Source: Candidatus Krumholzibacteriota bacterium (lineage in GTDB: Bacteria > Krumholzibacteriota > Krumholzibacteriia > JAJRXK01). Taken from it: 64,000 nucleotides of DNA. The notes under the pieces were generated by a model, which had not been told where the DNA came from, did no database searches, and saw only the letters and a list, made by a program, of their open reading frames with translations. The stretch spans positions 124,001 to 188,000 of the forward strand of contig JAJDAC010000002.1 of assembly GCA_029262065.1 (NCBI GenBank). The letters run 5' to 3'. How positions within the stretch are numbered: position 1 is the stretch's first letter; the number at the start of each line of letters is the position of its first letter. Position numbers and translations under genes: made by a program. Below are positions 35,745 to 47,315 of the stretch, in pieces.

Positions 35745-36431
35745 ATGAGTTCACCCGTTCGTGCCGTCGCCTTCGACCTCGACGGAACCCTGGTAGACTC
35801 GCGTACCGCCGTCGTGGAAGCCGTAGCCACCGGTTGCGCCGAGGTATTGGCTCGACACGGCGCTTCATTCCGGCCTACCCACGACGCAATCACCGGCGGC
35901 ATGGGCCTTCCGTCCGACGAATACTACGCGCGTCTCCTGCCGCCTGAACTCCAATCGCTGGCCGCCGCGGTCAAGGCCGCCGCCACCGATCACGAGGTCA
36001 GCGCCCTGGCCGAGGGTCGCGGGCGATTGTACCCCAATGTCGCCGTGGCGTTGCAACAGTTGCGCAAGCGTGGATGGAAGTTGGCGGCGATCAGCAACGC
36101 GCAGGAACCCTACTTCCGCGCGGCCCTCGAATATCTGGAGTTGGCACCGCTCTTCGATCATTGCGAATGCTACGAGGAGATGCCGCCGACCACCGGACCC
36201 TCCAAACAGGCGCTGCTGACCCGCGCTCTGGAGGCGCTGGGCACACCCGCCGGTGACACGGCGATGGTGGGTGACCGAGGCGATGACATAGATGCGGGGC
36301 GAGCCCTGGGTTGCGTGACCGTTGGCCTGCGCCAGGGTTTCGGTACGTTGGAGGAACTGGTTCGTGCCCACTTCGTCGTCGATACGGCGGCCGAGGTGCC
36401 AGCGCTCGATCTGTTCGGCCTCATCGACTAG
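35745..36431 (+). CDS. HAD-family hydrolase, phosphoglycolate-phosphatase-like
   Basis: About 228 residues. Motif I 'VAFDLDGTLVDS' with the nucleophile Asp, helical cap with 'MGLPSDEYYARLLPP', motif II 'LAAISNAQ', motif III Lys in 'TTGPSKQALL', motif IV 'MVGDRGDDIDAGRALG'. The Gph-type cap (C1) suggests a small phosphoester such as phosphoglycolate, but the substrate cannot be read from sequence. The ATG at 35745 starts right before the first strand; the frame is open upstream only because it lies opposite another gene. Convergent four-base overlap with the AlaX gene. Confidence 0.88.
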   Translation: MSSPVRAVAFDLDGTLVDSRTAVVEAVATGCAEVLARHGASFRPTHDAITGGMGLPSDEYYARLLPPELQSLAAAVKAAATDHEVSALAEGRGRLYPNVAVALQQLRKRGWKLAAISNAQEPYFRAALEYLELAPLFDHCECYEEMPPTTGPSKQALLTRALEALGTPAGDTAMVGDRGDDIDAGRALGCVTVGLRQGFGTLEELVRAHFVVDTAAEVPALDLFGLID

Positions 36432-37642
36432 TCCATGCCGCCCAACCGGTTGCGCAGGGTCTGGATCATGACCTCGACCAGGTTCTGATCGCCGACCACG
36501 AAGCTGCCCCGGGCGAAGTCGCCGCGGCCCCCGCCCTTGCCGCCCGCGGGCGCGAGCATGTCGTTGAGAACCGCGGTGCAGTCCAATTCGATCGCCGACC
36601 CCCGCGCCACCACCATTTGGTGGCGGTCCTGACCGCGCAAGACCAGGACCACGCAGACATCGGGACCACGGGTCAGGGTCTGGACCACCTCGGCCAGCGC
36701 GTTGCCCGCATCTTCACCCAGTTCGCGAAACACCAGACGGGCGGGACCAAGCGTCTCGGCCTGGTCCAACCAAGCGGGAACGCGAGCCAGCAGTGCTTCC
36801 TTCTGCAATGACAGGGCGCGCCGCTGGGCCGCCTTCAGATCGAGTCGAAGACCGCCAACGGTACGAACCAGGTCGGGCTCACCGGTGGTCAACTCCTGCG
36901 TCAACCTGGATACCAATCGGTCGCGACCCCGTCGGTACCCGACCGCGCGACGGCCGCAGAGAAAATGGAGTCTCAGCATCCCGCCCTTGGCCTTCTCCTG
37001 ACGTTGGATCACGACACAGCCGATTTCCGCGGTGTTGCGTACGTGGGTACCGCCGCAGGCTGAACGATCGAACCCATCCACCTCGATCATCCGTACCAGC
37101 CCCTCACGGTCGGGCGCCTTGCGCAGGCCCGCCGCCGCCACCTCGTGCGGCTCGAGAAAGGTCACGTGCACCGGAAGTCCGCGCCAGATCAACGCGTTGG
37201 CAACGTCCTCCAGATGGGCCATCTGGGTGTCATCGAGCACCGGGTGCTGCAGATCCAGCGTATTGCCCCCCTCTCCCAATCGGGAACTCACGGTCGGCCG
37301 GTCCAGATCGAGCTCGATGACCCGACTGAGTACGTGCTGACCGGTGTGCTGCTGCCGGTGGTCGGACCTGCGTTCCGCATCGATACGAGCTTCGACTTCC
37401 TGCCCCGGCACGGGTTGCCAATCACCTTCCACCACGTGGATCACGCGACCTTGCTCTTCGCGCACCTCCAACACCGGTCGGTCCGACAGCCACCCACGGT
37501 CGTGCATCTGGCCACCGCTGGTAGGGTAGAAATACGTGGATTCCAGCTCCACGAGGGTCTGCTCTTTCCCGGGTTCGACACGTTCGACACGACCCACGAA
37601 TTCGGTGGTGTAGGCGTCCTGGTAGTACATTCGCTCGGTCAC
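36428..37642 (-). CDS. Alanyl-tRNA editing protein AlaX (long form with DHHA1)
   Basis: 404 residues; a free-standing editing domain that removes Ser or Gly from tRNA-Ala. It begins with a beta-barrel ('YYQDAYTTEFVGRV', 'TYFYPTSGGQMHDRG'), then the zinc site 'HRQQHTGQHVLS' (HxxxH) and 'CGGTHV' (CxxxH), and ends with a DHHA1 domain containing 'GGKGGGRGDFARG'. That makes it the AlaX-L type. Start is GTG at 37640-37642 with AGGGGAAG just upstream. The thioesterase gene is divergent 81 bases away. Confidence 0.93.
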   Translation of the reverse strand: MTERMYYQDAYTTEFVGRVERVEPGKEQTLVELESTYFYPTSGGQMHDRGWLSDRPVLEVREEQGRVIHVVEGDWQPVPGQEVEARIDAERRSDHRQQHTGQHVLSRVIELDLDRPTVSSRLGEGGNTLDLQHPVLDDTQMAHLEDVANALIWRGLPVHVTFLEPHEVAAAGLRKAPDREGLVRMIEVDGFDRSACGGTHVRNTAEIGCVVIQRQEKAKGGMLRLHFLCGRRAVGYRRGRDRLVSRLTQELTTGEPDLVRTVGGLRLDLKAAQRRALSLQKEALLARVPAWLDQAETLGPARLVFRELGEDAGNALAEVVQTLTRGPDVCVVLVLRGQDRHQMVVARGSAIELDCTAVLNDMLAPAGGKGGGRGDFARGSFVVGDQNLVEVMIQTLRNRLGGMD

Positions 37643-37723
37643 GAACTTCCCCTACTTGAAGTGACGACAGACCGGCTATTCTGGCGGAACTCGATTTCCC
37701 CCAAACGCCGGTAAGATCCTCGC

Positions 37724-38179
37724 ATGAACAAGTCTACTGTGGTACCCACCGATCGCCCCGTACACCGCAGCCAGTTGCGGGTGCGTTACGCCGAAACGGA
37801 CAGGATGGGCGTGGCCTATTATGCCAACTATCTGATCTGGTTCGAAGTAGCACGCACAGATTTCCTGCGCGAGCACGGACTTCGGTATCGGGACCTGGAA
37901 GCGCGAGGACATCTGCTGCCGGTGGGCACGGTGGACATGCGCCTGGTGGCCCCCGCCCGCTACGATGACGCGCTCCACGTAGACGTATGGCTCGAAGAAG
38001 CCCGCAGCCGCACCATCACCTTTGCCTACATCATTGGGCGAAACGAAGAAACCGGCCGCAATACCGTGATTGCGACCGGCTGTACAACATTGGTAGCCGC
38101 CGACGAACAGTTGAAGCCCAGCGCTCTGCCCGCCGATATCCGCCTTCGCTTTCGCGATCTGTGCGGCGGCGAATCGTAG
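37724..38179 (+). CDS. YbgC-type hot-dog thioesterase
   Basis: 151 residues, single hot-dog domain. The 4HBT/YbgC signature 'LRVRYAETDRMGVAYYANYLIWFEVAR' contains the catalytic Asp equivalent and the long central helix. 'HLLPVGTVDMRLVAPARYDD' and the late strand 'TIATGCTTLVAAD' type follow. Hydrolyses acyl-CoA thioesters; YbgC is often linked to the Tol-Pal envelope system, which is not seen here. ATG at 37724. Confidence 0.9.
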   Translation: MNKSTVVPTDRPVHRSQLRVRYAETDRMGVAYYANYLIWFEVARTDFLREHGLRYRDLEARGHLLPVGTVDMRLVAPARYDDALHVDVWLEEARSRTITFAYIIGRNEETGRNTVIATGCTTLVAADEQLKPSALPADIRLRFRDLCGGES

Positions 38180-38186
38180 GGAAGGC

Positions 38187-38732
38187 CTAGTCGTCCAGTT
38201 TCTCGAGCCGTCGCTGCAGGCGCTCCATCTGACGTTGTAGCGACTTCATCTCCCGTTCCAACTCACGACGCTCATCATCCAGGGAAACGGCCTGTCGATC
38301 TCGCCGGTGTCGGTACGAACGATCGCCGCGCCGCCCGTAGTCGTCCAGATTGGCCAGGCGCGCCATGGCGCGATTCAACGAACCCAGTCCGGCGAAGCCG
38401 TCGCGGTCGTCGGATGAGTAGACCCGCACATTGTCGTCATCGAAGTCGAAATCAAAGTCGAAATCGAAATCGAAGTCCATGTCCTCCAGCGCCTCGAGCG
38501 CGTCTTCGACCGCATCTTCGATATTGGGACCGATCTCGTGTTCCAGGTCCTCCAGCAGCTCGGCCAGGCTTTCCAGATCGTCATCGTCCAGCTGGATATG
38601 CCAGCCATCGCCGGTCGTACGAACTCGGTTGCGCCGGTGGCGCTCGTAGTCATCGTCGCCGGCCAGGCCGGCGGCGAACGGAGCCATCAGGAACAGGGTG
38701 AGCACTACCGCGCCCAGGATTCGCTTTTTCAA
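38187..38732 (-). CDS. Exported acidic protein with Asp-Phe repeat and coiled coil
   Basis: 181 residues. TTG start at 38730-38732 with GGAAGG seven bases upstream. Signal peptide 'RILGAVVLTLFLMAPFAAGLAG'. The mature N-terminus is acidic and helical ('DDDDLESLAELLEDLEHEIG'), then six Asp-Phe pairs in a row, then a basic 'YRHRRDRQ' patch and a C-terminal coiled coil ('RRELEREMKSLQRQMERLQRR'). Looks like a periplasmic stress or metal-binding protein; no family recognised. Convergent with the thioesterase gene seven bases away. Confidence 0.7.
   Translation of the reverse strand: MKKRILGAVVLTLFLMAPFAAGLAGDDDYERHRRNRVRTTGDGWHIQLDDDDLESLAELLEDLEHEIGPNIEDAVEDALEALEDMDFDFDFDFDFDFDDDNVRVYSSDDRDGFAGLGSLNRAMARLANLDDYGRRGDRSYRHRRDRQAVSLDDERRELEREMKSLQRQMERLQRRLEKLDD
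38442..38477 (-). repeat. Six-base tandem repeat encoding Asp-Phe dipeptides
   Basis: Twelve codons alternating Asp and Phe; the DNA is near-perfect tandem copies of GATTTC/GACTTC-type hexamers. Copy number could vary by slippage without breaking the frame. Confidence 0.8.
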
Positions 38733-38787
38733 GGGGTTACCTTCCGCCGATGGGGGTAGAAGGAATACGGCGGTCGGTCCGAACAGG

Positions 38788-39930
38788 TTACATCGCCTGG
38801 CGAGGAATATCGGAGCTCAGGCCGGCCAGGAATTCATAGTGGATGGTACCGGCCCATTCGGCCAGCTGCTCGGCCACGGGCGCCTCCGAAGATTCCGGGC
38901 CCAGAAGGGTGGCCACCTCGCCCACCCTCACCTCGGGCAGGTGGGACACATCCACCATGGTCAGGTTCATGCAGATCCGGCCGCGCACGGGACAACGCCG
39001 CCCGCGAATGAGAACCCAGGCCGAGTCGCTCAACGCCCGGCGGTAGCCATCGGCGTAGCCCACCGGGATCACGGCAATGCGGCTATCGGTCTCGACCTTG
39101 TAGGTGCAACCGTAGCCAATGTAGCTGCCCGCCGGCACTCGCTTCACCTGCGACACCAGCGCGCTCCAGCGCAGGGCCGGCTCCAGCTTCAGGTCGCCGA
39201 GCTGAGCCGCCTGGGCCGATACGAGGGTTTCGCGGCTGGGCCAATACCCGTAGGCCGAGATACCCGGCCGCACCAGATCGTAATGCGTTTTCGGAAACAA
39301 GATGGTGGCCGCGCTGCTGGCCAGGTGCCGGCGCTCGATCTGGATTTTCCGATCGGCAAACGCCGACAGCGCCGATTCAAAGACGCCGATCTGCTTCTGG
39401 GCAAAATCATGGCGCGTGGTGTCTTCGATGTTCGCGAAATGACTGCAGACCCCGGCCACCGATGTCACCCCGTGGCGTTCCAGACAGGCAAAGAAATCGG
39501 GCAAGCCATCGGACGGGTAGCCTTGCCGTTGCGTACCGGTCTCGAGCTTCAAATGCAGGTGAGCCGGTCGGCCGTTGGCGGTGGCGGCTCTTAGCATTGC
39601 ATCGGTGCGTTCAAGATCATGCACGACCGAGTGGTACTCGCGCTGCACGGCTCCGTCCACTTCAGTGGGGTGCAAAGGTCCCATGATGAGGATGGGAAGC
39701 CGCGTGCCGGCCGCGCGCAATCGCTCGGCTTCGCGGAACGAATGAACCGAAAGCCAATCGGCACCGCCGCGTTCGAAGGCCTGGGCCGCGAGCTCCATAC
39801 CATGTCCGTAGGCATTGCTCTTCACCACCGGCGCCAGGGTAACGCGCTTTCCGACGCGACGACGGAAACTACCCACGTTGTCGGCCAGGCGTTTCGTATC
39901 GACATCGATCCAGAGGTTGTGGTCAGTCAT
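38788..39930 (-). CDS. alr: Alanine racemase
   Basis: Converts L- to D-alanine for peptidoglycan. 380 residues. PLP-binding Lys in 'VVKSNAYGHG', the TIM-barrel with 'GVCSHFANIEDT', 'RPGISAYGY', the C-terminal beta domain with catalytic Tyr in 'YIGYGCTYK', 'VGYADGYRR' and 'GRICMNLTMVDVS'. Starts 12 bases after the fur stop, so probably cotranscribed with it. Confidence 0.96.
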   Translation of the reverse strand: MTDHNLWIDVDTKRLADNVGSFRRRVGKRVTLAPVVKSNAYGHGMELAAQAFERGGADWLSVHSFREAERLRAAGTRLPILIMGPLHPTEVDGAVQREYHSVVHDLERTDAMLRAATANGRPAHLHLKLETGTQRQGYPSDGLPDFFACLERHGVTSVAGVCSHFANIEDTTRHDFAQKQIGVFESALSAFADRKIQIERRHLASSAATILFPKTHYDLVRPGISAYGYWPSRETLVSAQAAQLGDLKLEPALRWSALVSQVKRVPAGSYIGYGCTYKVETDSRIAVIPVGYADGYRRALSDSAWVLIRGRRCPVRGRICMNLTMVDVSHLPEVRVGEVATLLGPESSEAPVAEQLAEWAGTIHYEFLAGLSSDIPRQAM

Positions 39931-39942
39931 GCCGCGAGCTCG

Positions 39943-40398
39943 CTAGCGACAGTTCGGGCACAGCCCGTACAGTTCGTGGCGGTGGCGACGCAACGTCCAA
40001 CCACGCGACCGCACGACCTCTTCCTGCAGTTCCTCGATCTTTTCGTTGTGGAACTCGGCGATGGTGCCGCATTTTTCGCAGATCATATGGTCGTGGTGTT
40101 CCTCGTGCCGAGGCTCGAAGCGCGCGAACCCGTCGCCGAAATGCCGCACCGATGCCAGTCCGGCCTGGACCAGAAGCTTGAGGGTACGATACACGGTGGC
40201 GTACCCCACCGCGGCATCCTGCTGTTTGACCAGCTGGACCAGATCTTCCACGCCAATGTGATCCTTACAGTCGGCAAACACGCGTACGATCAGGTCGCGC
40301 TGGCGCGTGGCCTTCAATCCCTCTTTACCCAGGAAGGCTCGAAACTCTTCGACGAGGTGATCTGAGGCGTCTGTGGATCCGGTTTTCTGAGCCGTCAC
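39943..40398 (-). CDS. Fur-family metalloregulator
   Basis: 151 residues. Winged-helix DNA-binding half ('LKATRQRDLIVRVF', 'VGYATVYRTLKLLVQAGL'), then the metal-sensing half with 'FEPRHEEHHDHMICEKCGTIAEF' and a second Cys pair 'LCPNCR' for the structural zinc. Could be Fur, PerR or Zur; the sensing residues do not settle which. Start GTG at 40396-40398 with GGAGA upstream. First gene of the fur-alr pair. Confidence 0.93.
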   Translation of the reverse strand: MTAQKTGSTDASDHLVEEFRAFLGKEGLKATRQRDLIVRVFADCKDHIGVEDLVQLVKQQDAAVGYATVYRTLKLLVQAGLASVRHFGDGFARFEPRHEEHHDHMICEKCGTIAEFHNEKIEELQEEVVRSRGWTLRRHRHELYGLCPNCR

Positions 40399-40490
40399 GG
40401 GGGTCTCCGGAGAGGCGGGACGACGACGCGTAGGCTAGCGGTTTCGTCGTTCAGCGAAACTACCGGGGCCACCAGCTCGTGTCAAGGCGG

Positions 40491-41984
<1,494 letters not shown>

Positions 41985-41988
41985 GACT

Positions 41989-43098
41989 TCATCGCCCCTT
42001 GCTCAGGAAGTCCTTGATGGAGTCGGGAATGTCCGACTTGCCGTCGATCTGACTGGTGACCATGGCTTCTTCATCTTCGAATCGCCCGTCGAGATCGCGC
42101 TTGAACTGACCGGAGCCGTAGGTCGAAGTAACCTGCCCGTAGCAGAATTGGTTTACGCGCGGCAGCAGCTGGTTCTGGAGCAGGTCGAGGCAAATATCGG
42201 TGTCGCCGCCGCCCCAGTTGTCGCCGTCGGAAAAATGGAACGGGTATACGTTCCACTCCGCGACCGGGTAGTTTTCCTCGAGCAATTCCGCACACAGCCG
42301 ATAGGCGCTGGAAATCTTGGTGCCGCCGCTTTCGCGCGTGTGGAAGAACGTGTGGCGATCGACTTCGCGCGCCACGGCATCGTGGATGATGAAATGAAAC
42401 TCCAGGTTCTTGTACTGGCTGCGCAGCCAGGTATCGATCCAGAACGCCTCGATACGAACAATCTCCTTCTGTTCATCCCCCATCGACCCCGACACGTCCA
42501 TCATGTACAACACCACGGCGTTGCTGGCGGGTTCTTCGGTACGGGTCCAACTCTTGAATCGCATATCCCGTTTGATGGGAATGATGACGGGGTCGCGTTC
42601 GTCGTACGTTCCGGTAACCAACTGGCGCTTGAGAGCCTCGCGGTAGGTTCGCTTGAAGTGACGGAGACCGGGAGGGCCCACGTTGCTGATGCCACTGTAC
42701 TTGTCGCGATAGCTTTCGACCGAACGCCGGCCCCGGGGTTCGATCCGGGGCAGCTCGAGCTCCTCGCCCATGAGTGCAGCTAGCTCTTCGAGCGTGACCT
42801 CGACCTCGAGGATGTGGTCTCCGGCCGCGTCGCCGGCCTCGCCCTGGCCGTCGCCTTCTTCGCCGGCGTCAACGGGCTGGCCATCCTCGCCTTCGCCCAT
42901 GCCCACGCCGCCCTGTTCCTTGGCGCCGAACTTGAAGTGAGGCACATCGATGCTTGGGACCGGGATGGAAACCAGGTCCTTTCCCTGACGGCCCACCATC
43001 TCGCCGTGGGAAATGTACTTCCTCAGGTTTTCTTTGATCTTTCCGCGCACGATGTCGCGGAATCGACCAAGGTCCCGGTCGATGCGGCTGATCTGCAT
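41989..43098 (-). CDS. YeaH/DUF444 protein
   Basis: 369 residues. Conserved start '[25 protein letters not shown]', an acidic Gly-rich linker ('[20 protein letters not shown]'), and a C-terminal VWA-like domain with '[19 protein letters not shown]' (MIDAS). YeaH and the PrkA kinase (YeaG) respond together to nutrient stress in proteobacteria. Middle gene of the three-gene operon; starts four bases after the prkA stop. Confidence 0.95.
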   Translation of the reverse strand: MQISRIDRDLGRFRDIVRGKIKENLRKYISHGEMVGRQGKDLVSIPVPSIDVPHFKFGAKEQGGVGMGEGEDGQPVDAGEEGDGQGEAGDAAGDHILEVEVTLEELAALMGEELELPRIEPRGRRSVESYRDKYSGISNVGPPGLRHFKRTYREALKRQLVTGTYDERDPVIIPIKRDMRFKSWTRTEEPASNAVVLYMMDVSGSMGDEQKEIVRIEAFWIDTWLRSQYKNLEFHFIIHDAVAREVDRHTFFHTRESGGTKISSAYRLCAELLEENYPVAEWNVYPFHFSDGDNWGGGDTDICLDLLQNQLLPRVNQFCYGQVTSTYGSGQFKRDLDGRFEDEEAMVTSQIDGKSDIPDSIKDFLSKGR

Positions 43099-43101
43099 GA
43101 G

Positions 43102-45165
43102 CTAGGACTCTTGATCCTGTACGTCGCCCCGCGCAAAAATCGAAGATACGAAGTTCAGCACGTCCGTGGCGCTTTCCTCATTGTAACCGTAGTTGCGGAT
43201 GAGGCGCTCCTTGACCACGTCGATCTTCTTCTGGGTTTCCTCGTCCACCACATTGGTCACCAGGGTGCTCAGCTTGATGCTGTCCTTCTGATCTTCGAAG
43301 AGCTTGAGTTCGAGGGCCCGGTGCAGCCGCGCGTTGGTCTTGTAGTTGAAGACCTTGCCTTCGAGCGCCAAGGCGCCGATGTAGTTCATGACCTCGCGCC
43401 GGAAGTCATCTTTACGGCTCTCGGGAATCTCGATCTTCTCTTCGATCGAGCGCATCAGGCGTTCATCGGGCTCTTCATCGCGCCCGGTGTACTTGTTGCG
43501 CACCTTTTCCTTCTGCGTGTAGGCCTTCACGTTGTCGATATAGTTGGCGCACAGACGAGCCACGGCCTCTTCGTCGGCCGAGATGGCGCGTTGAACCTCG
43601 CTCTTGACGATGTTCTCGTACTCTTCGCGCACGGGGATGAAGATATCCTTGTAGCGTTTGCGCTGATCTTCGCTGGTAATGAGCGTTGAGCTACGCAGAC
43701 CCGCCTCCAGCTCGTTCAGAACCATGAACGGGTTGATCGATTGCTCGGTTTCGTTGCTGACCAGGGCATTGGACAGTTTGTCCTGCACGTAGCGCGGGCT
43801 GACGCCGTCCATGCCCTCACGCTTTACCTCTTTGCGCAGTTCCTTGACGTTGTCTTCGGTATACCCCGAAACGCTCTGCCCGTTGTAGAGCTTCAGTTTC
43901 TGCATCAAGGTGAGATTGGCCTTCTTCGGCGCTTCCAGCCGCGTCAGCACCGCCCACATGGCCGCAACCTCGAGCGTGTGCGGAGCCACGTGCTTGCCGC
44001 GCACCTTGTCGTCAGAGTACCCCTTGCGATAGATCTGCACTTCTTTGTCGAGCTTGGTGATGTAGGGAATATCGATCTTCACCGTGCGATCGCGCAGCGC
44101 TTCCATGAACTCGTTGTTCTGGAGCTTGCGATACTCGGGCTCATTGGTGTGACCAATGATCACCTCGTCGATATCGGTCTGCGCGAACTTCTTGGGCTTG
44201 ATCTTGTGTTCCTGCGAGGCACCCAGCAGGTCGTAGAGAAACGCCACGTCCAGCTTGAGTACTTCTATGAACTCCACGATTCCGCGGTTGGCGATGTTGA
44301 ACTCACCATCAAAATTGAAGGCGCGAGGATCGGAATCACTGCCGTAGATCGCGATCTTACGGTAGTTGATGTCACCGGTAAGTTCGGTGGAATCCTGGTT
44401 CTTCTCGTCCTTGGGTTGGAACGTGCCAATACCCACACGGTCCTTCTCACTGAGGATCAGTCGCTTCACGCGAATGTGCGACAGGACCTTTTTCCAGTCA
44501 CCCTGGTAGTGCTCCATGAGCAACGCGAACGTGTGGCGGCATGCCGGGTTCAGCTCGCCCTCGATCTTGATGGGATACGGCAGATCGTGCCCTTCAATGA
44601 GCTCGTTCACGACCTGCTCGCGAATATCGCTGGGGACCAGCTTCAAAGGCTCCTCGTGCATGGGGCTCACGAAACTGGTTTCTTCCATGCCGGGCACATT
44701 GGTGAGATCCCAGCGGTACGTGAACAGCATGCCCTGCGGCTGCTTTGAGTACTCTTCCACGCCCCGCTTGAGTAGACGCACGATGGTGCTCTTCGACGAA
44801 CCCACGGGTCCGTGCAACAAGATTACCCTGCGTTCGGTGCCGTAGCCGTAGGCGGCCGACTTGAACACATTCACGAGCTTCATGAGCGAAATGTCGAGTC
44901 CGTAGACGGCGTCTTCGCCGTCGTTGAACGGATCGTTGAAGAAGGTGTAGTGGACGATCTTCTTCTTGTACTCGGTGTACTCTTCGGTGCCGTACTCCAC
45001 GATCATGTCGTAGAGGCGCTGGTGCGCGTTACGGATGATTCGCGGATCCTTGCGAACCAGGTCCATGTACTCCTCGAACGAACCTTCCCAGTGTTGTTCG
45101 CGGTACGCGTTGATGTCATGCAGATCCTGGATGCGATCCATCCACGATCCAGCTTGGGTTGTCAT
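43102..45165 (-). CDS. PrkA-type serine protein kinase (YeaG)
   Basis: About 687 residues. N-terminal AAA+ domain with Walker A '[18 protein letters not shown]' and '[17 protein letters not shown]', then the PrkA C-terminal domain with '[16 protein letters not shown]'-type helices and '[14 protein letters not shown]'. Homologues are annotated as kinases, though protease/ATPase activity has also been described. First gene of the prkA-yeaH-spoVR stress operon. ATG at 45163-45165 with GGGGAGG upstream; the frame reads on upstream without coding character. A 220-base gap upstream holds its promoter. Confidence 0.95.
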   Translation of the reverse strand: MTTQAGSWMDRIQDLHDINAYREQHWEGSFEEYMDLVRKDPRIIRNAHQRLYDMIVEYGTEEYTEYKKKIVHYTFFNDPFNDGEDAVYGLDISLMKLVNVFKSAAYGYGTERRVILLHGPVGSSKSTIVRLLKRGVEEYSKQPQGMLFTYRWDLTNVPGMEETSFVSPMHEEPLKLVPSDIREQVVNELIEGHDLPYPIKIEGELNPACRHTFALLMEHYQGDWKKVLSHIRVKRLILSEKDRVGIGTFQPKDEKNQDSTELTGDINYRKIAIYGSDSDPRAFNFDGEFNIANRGIVEFIEVLKLDVAFLYDLLGASQEHKIKPKKFAQTDIDEVIIGHTNEPEYRKLQNNEFMEALRDRTVKIDIPYITKLDKEVQIYRKGYSDDKVRGKHVAPHTLEVAAMWAVLTRLEAPKKANLTLMQKLKLYNGQSVSGYTEDNVKELRKEVKREGMDGVSPRYVQDKLSNALVSNETEQSINPFMVLNELEAGLRSSTLITSEDQRKRYKDIFIPVREEYENIVKSEVQRAISADEEAVARLCANYIDNVKAYTQKEKVRNKYTGRDEEPDERLMRSIEEKIEIPESRKDDFRREVMNYIGALALEGKVFNYKTNARLHRALELKLFEDQKDSIKLSTLVTNVVDEETQKKIDVVKERLIRNYGYNEESATDVLNFVSSIFARGDVQDQES

Positions 45166-45386
45166 TGGCCGAGTCCTCCCCGCAACGAGACCTGTCGATG
45201 GCCTACGAGGTAAAAACTGCAATCTCCGTACCAGGGGCCGAGCGAACCATGAATGGCTCATGTCCAAGTTAGGTATAGCACAAACCACGCGGCAACCGGC
45301 GACGTCCGCGAACATGTGGTGGACTTCGGGCGAACCCAAAGGCGCAAACCAAGTTCGGGTAGGTCAGCGGGGGGTCGGTTTGCGAA

Positions 45387-46157
45387 TCAGCGAAGGATCT
45401 CGATGCGGTGGGCGGTAGCCTCGGAGGCCGAAACAACCCATAGCGCGCCTCCGTCGAATGCGACGGAAACAAACTCGCCGGGGTAATAGAATGCTTCCTG
45501 GCGTACAACCCCGTCCGCCTCGCCGTTGCCCGCTTTCATCCGGTACAGACGGCCGGTGCTGGCATCGGCGCACCAGAACGATCGGCCATCGAACGCCAAT
45601 CCCGTGGGGTAGAAAGCCGGCGTGGGGACTTTTCGTGAAATTTTTCCGTCTTCCAGATCGATCCGAAACATCTTTCTGGCGTTGGCGTCGACCTGCCACA
45701 TGTAGTCGCCGTCGTAGGCCAAACCGCCCGGATGAACGCCCGAACCTGGCAGAGTATTGACCACTTGGCCGTCGCTGGGACGAATCTGGTAGAGGCCCTC
45801 CCGTGTGCCCAACAAACTGCCGCCACTCCAGAGAAATCCGCCAGCCATGGCCAGCCCAGACTCGTAGCTGTCGATTTCGGTGGAGAGCGTTCGGGAATCG
45901 CCGCTGTTTGCGTCGACGATCAGGATTGAAGCCCGGTAGGTCTCTTCGGGCGCTCCCAGCGAAGTGTTCTGGGTCGCCAGTAGACGAAGCTGCCCGCCGC
46001 TGACCTGAATACCGCGGACACCCGTCTGCGGCAGAGCAACCGACGTGGTCCGGGCGGCGTCCAGTCGTGGCAACGAGGCCAGGTCAGCCGCGGCAGCCAC
46101 AGAGGCATGGGCGGCCAGGATCAGAAAGATCGAAACCAGCGTGCGCAAAGGATTCAT
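45387..46157 (-). CDS. Exported beta-propeller protein (glutamine-cyclotransferase-like)
   Basis: 256 residues. Signal peptide 'TLVSIFLILAAHASVAAAADL'. The mature part has repeated blades of the form 'GGLAYDGDYMWQVDANARKM', 'TGLAFDGRSFWCADASTGRL', 'VSVAFDGGALWVVSASEATA', which is the quinoprotein/glutamine-cyclotransferase five- or six-blade pattern. Periplasmic or surface binding or sensing role likely; no catalytic residues can be picked out. Lies 33 bases after the hybrid kinase stop, so it could be its transcriptional partner. Confidence 0.75.
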   Translation of the reverse strand: MNPLRTLVSIFLILAAHASVAAAADLASLPRLDAARTTSVALPQTGVRGIQVSGGQLRLLATQNTSLGAPEETYRASILIVDANSGDSRTLSTEIDSYESGLAMAGGFLWSGGSLLGTREGLYQIRPSDGQVVNTLPGSGVHPGGLAYDGDYMWQVDANARKMFRIDLEDGKISRKVPTPAFYPTGLAFDGRSFWCADASTGRLYRMKAGNGEADGVVRQEAFYYPGEFVSVAFDGGALWVVSASEATAHRIEILR

Positions 46158-46190
46158 TCCTGGGTCGAAAAGGGAAGGCGTTGCGAATGA

Positions 46191-47315
46191 CTATTCCGTG
46201 GCCTGCGCGGGTCCGTTCGTCCGGCGCCGATACAGATCGTGCGCGCGGCGAAGGATCTCGCGAAAACTCTCGAATGCAATGGGCTTCGTACACCCGAAGT
46301 CCACCACGCCGGCCTCGCCGATCTCGAGCGCGTCGATATGGCCGCTGAGCAGGACGATACCCACAGCGGGGCGAATCTGTCGAATCCGTTTTGCCACTTC
46401 CAGCCCATCCACGTCGGGTAGCCCAAGGTCCAGAACCACAACATCGGTCGGCTGGTCGGCGAATCGCTGTTGAGCGAGTTGGCCGGTGGCCGCCACCTCC
46501 ACGGTGAAGCCGTCGAGCCGACACATCTCGCGCAGAACCTCCTGCACAGCCGGATCGTCCTCGACCAGAAGTACCGATCGTGGACCAACTGGCCTTCTGG
46601 CCAGATCACGGGATTCGGGGGTGGCGCCCGGCAATCTGAGCTCGACTCGGGTGCCCTGGCCCGGACTGCTCTCGATCTGAACCGTCCCACCCAGACTCTC
46701 GATTCGACTCACGACTTCAGCCAAGCCCAGGCCGTTGCCAGCACTACCCTTGGTCGTGAAATGGGGCTCCTGGCAGCGCGCCAGCGTGGCGGCGTCCATG
46801 CCGCTTCCGGTGTCAGAAACGACCAGGAGTACGGTGGGACCATCAACCGCGGCGGAAAGGTGGATGCGGTCGCCTTCGGACGTGGCGTCGAGGGCATTGG
46901 CCACAAGGTTCTCTATGACATTGGCCAGATCGGTATCGGACGCCTCGACCCACAGAGGCTCCGCAATGCGCTGGGTCAGCCGCAGGGCGCTTCGGCCCCG
47001 GGCCAGAGCCTCCAGGTCGGCGAACGCACCCCGCAGGATCTTGCTGGCGTCCAGCTTGGGCAGAATTGGCATCTGATCGGAGTCGCCACGCGCGAACCTG
47101 AGCACGCGTTCGTTCAGCTCCCGACAGTTCTCCAGGGCCGCCCGGACGCGCTGGAGGCGCTCAGGGGTGGCTTCGCTGGGATCGGCCGCGGCGATGCTCA
47201 GATGCCCCACGGCCACGCTCAGCCAGTTGGCCACGTCGTGGGCAACGACCTGGGCCTGATGGCCAAGCTGCTCGAAACGACGGGCAGTATCGGGGTTTTC
47301 GTTGGATTCGTTCAT
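46191..47315 (-). CDS. Hybrid histidine kinase with C-terminal receiver
   Basis: About 374 residues, soluble. Phosphoacceptor His in 'QVVAHDVANWLSVAVGHL', then HATPase motifs N 'NVIENLVANALDA', G1 'SDTGSGM', F 'HFTTKG' and G2 'GNGLGLAEV', then a receiver domain with 'VLLVEDDPA', phosphoacceptor Asp in 'VVVLDLGLPDVDG' and Lys in 'CTKPIA'. There is no N-terminal sensor, so input comes from a partner. Start ATG at 47315; a strong hairpin (47324-47347) sits just upstream and there is no clear ribosome binding site. Confidence 0.92.
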   Translation of the reverse strand: MNESNENPDTARRFEQLGHQAQVVAHDVANWLSVAVGHLSIAAADPSEATPERLQRVRAALENCRELNERVLRFARGDSDQMPILPKLDASKILRGAFADLEALARGRSALRLTQRIAEPLWVEASDTDLANVIENLVANALDATSEGDRIHLSAAVDGPTVLLVVSDTGSGMDAATLARCQEPHFTTKGSAGNGLGLAEVVSRIESLGGTVQIESSPGQGTRVELRLPGATPESRDLARRPVGPRSVLLVEDDPAVQEVLREMCRLDGFTVEVAATGQLAQQRFADQPTDVVVLDLGLPDVDGLEVAKRIRQIRPAVGIVLLSGHIDALEIGEAGVVDFGCTKPIAFESFREILRRAHDLYRRRTNGPAQATE

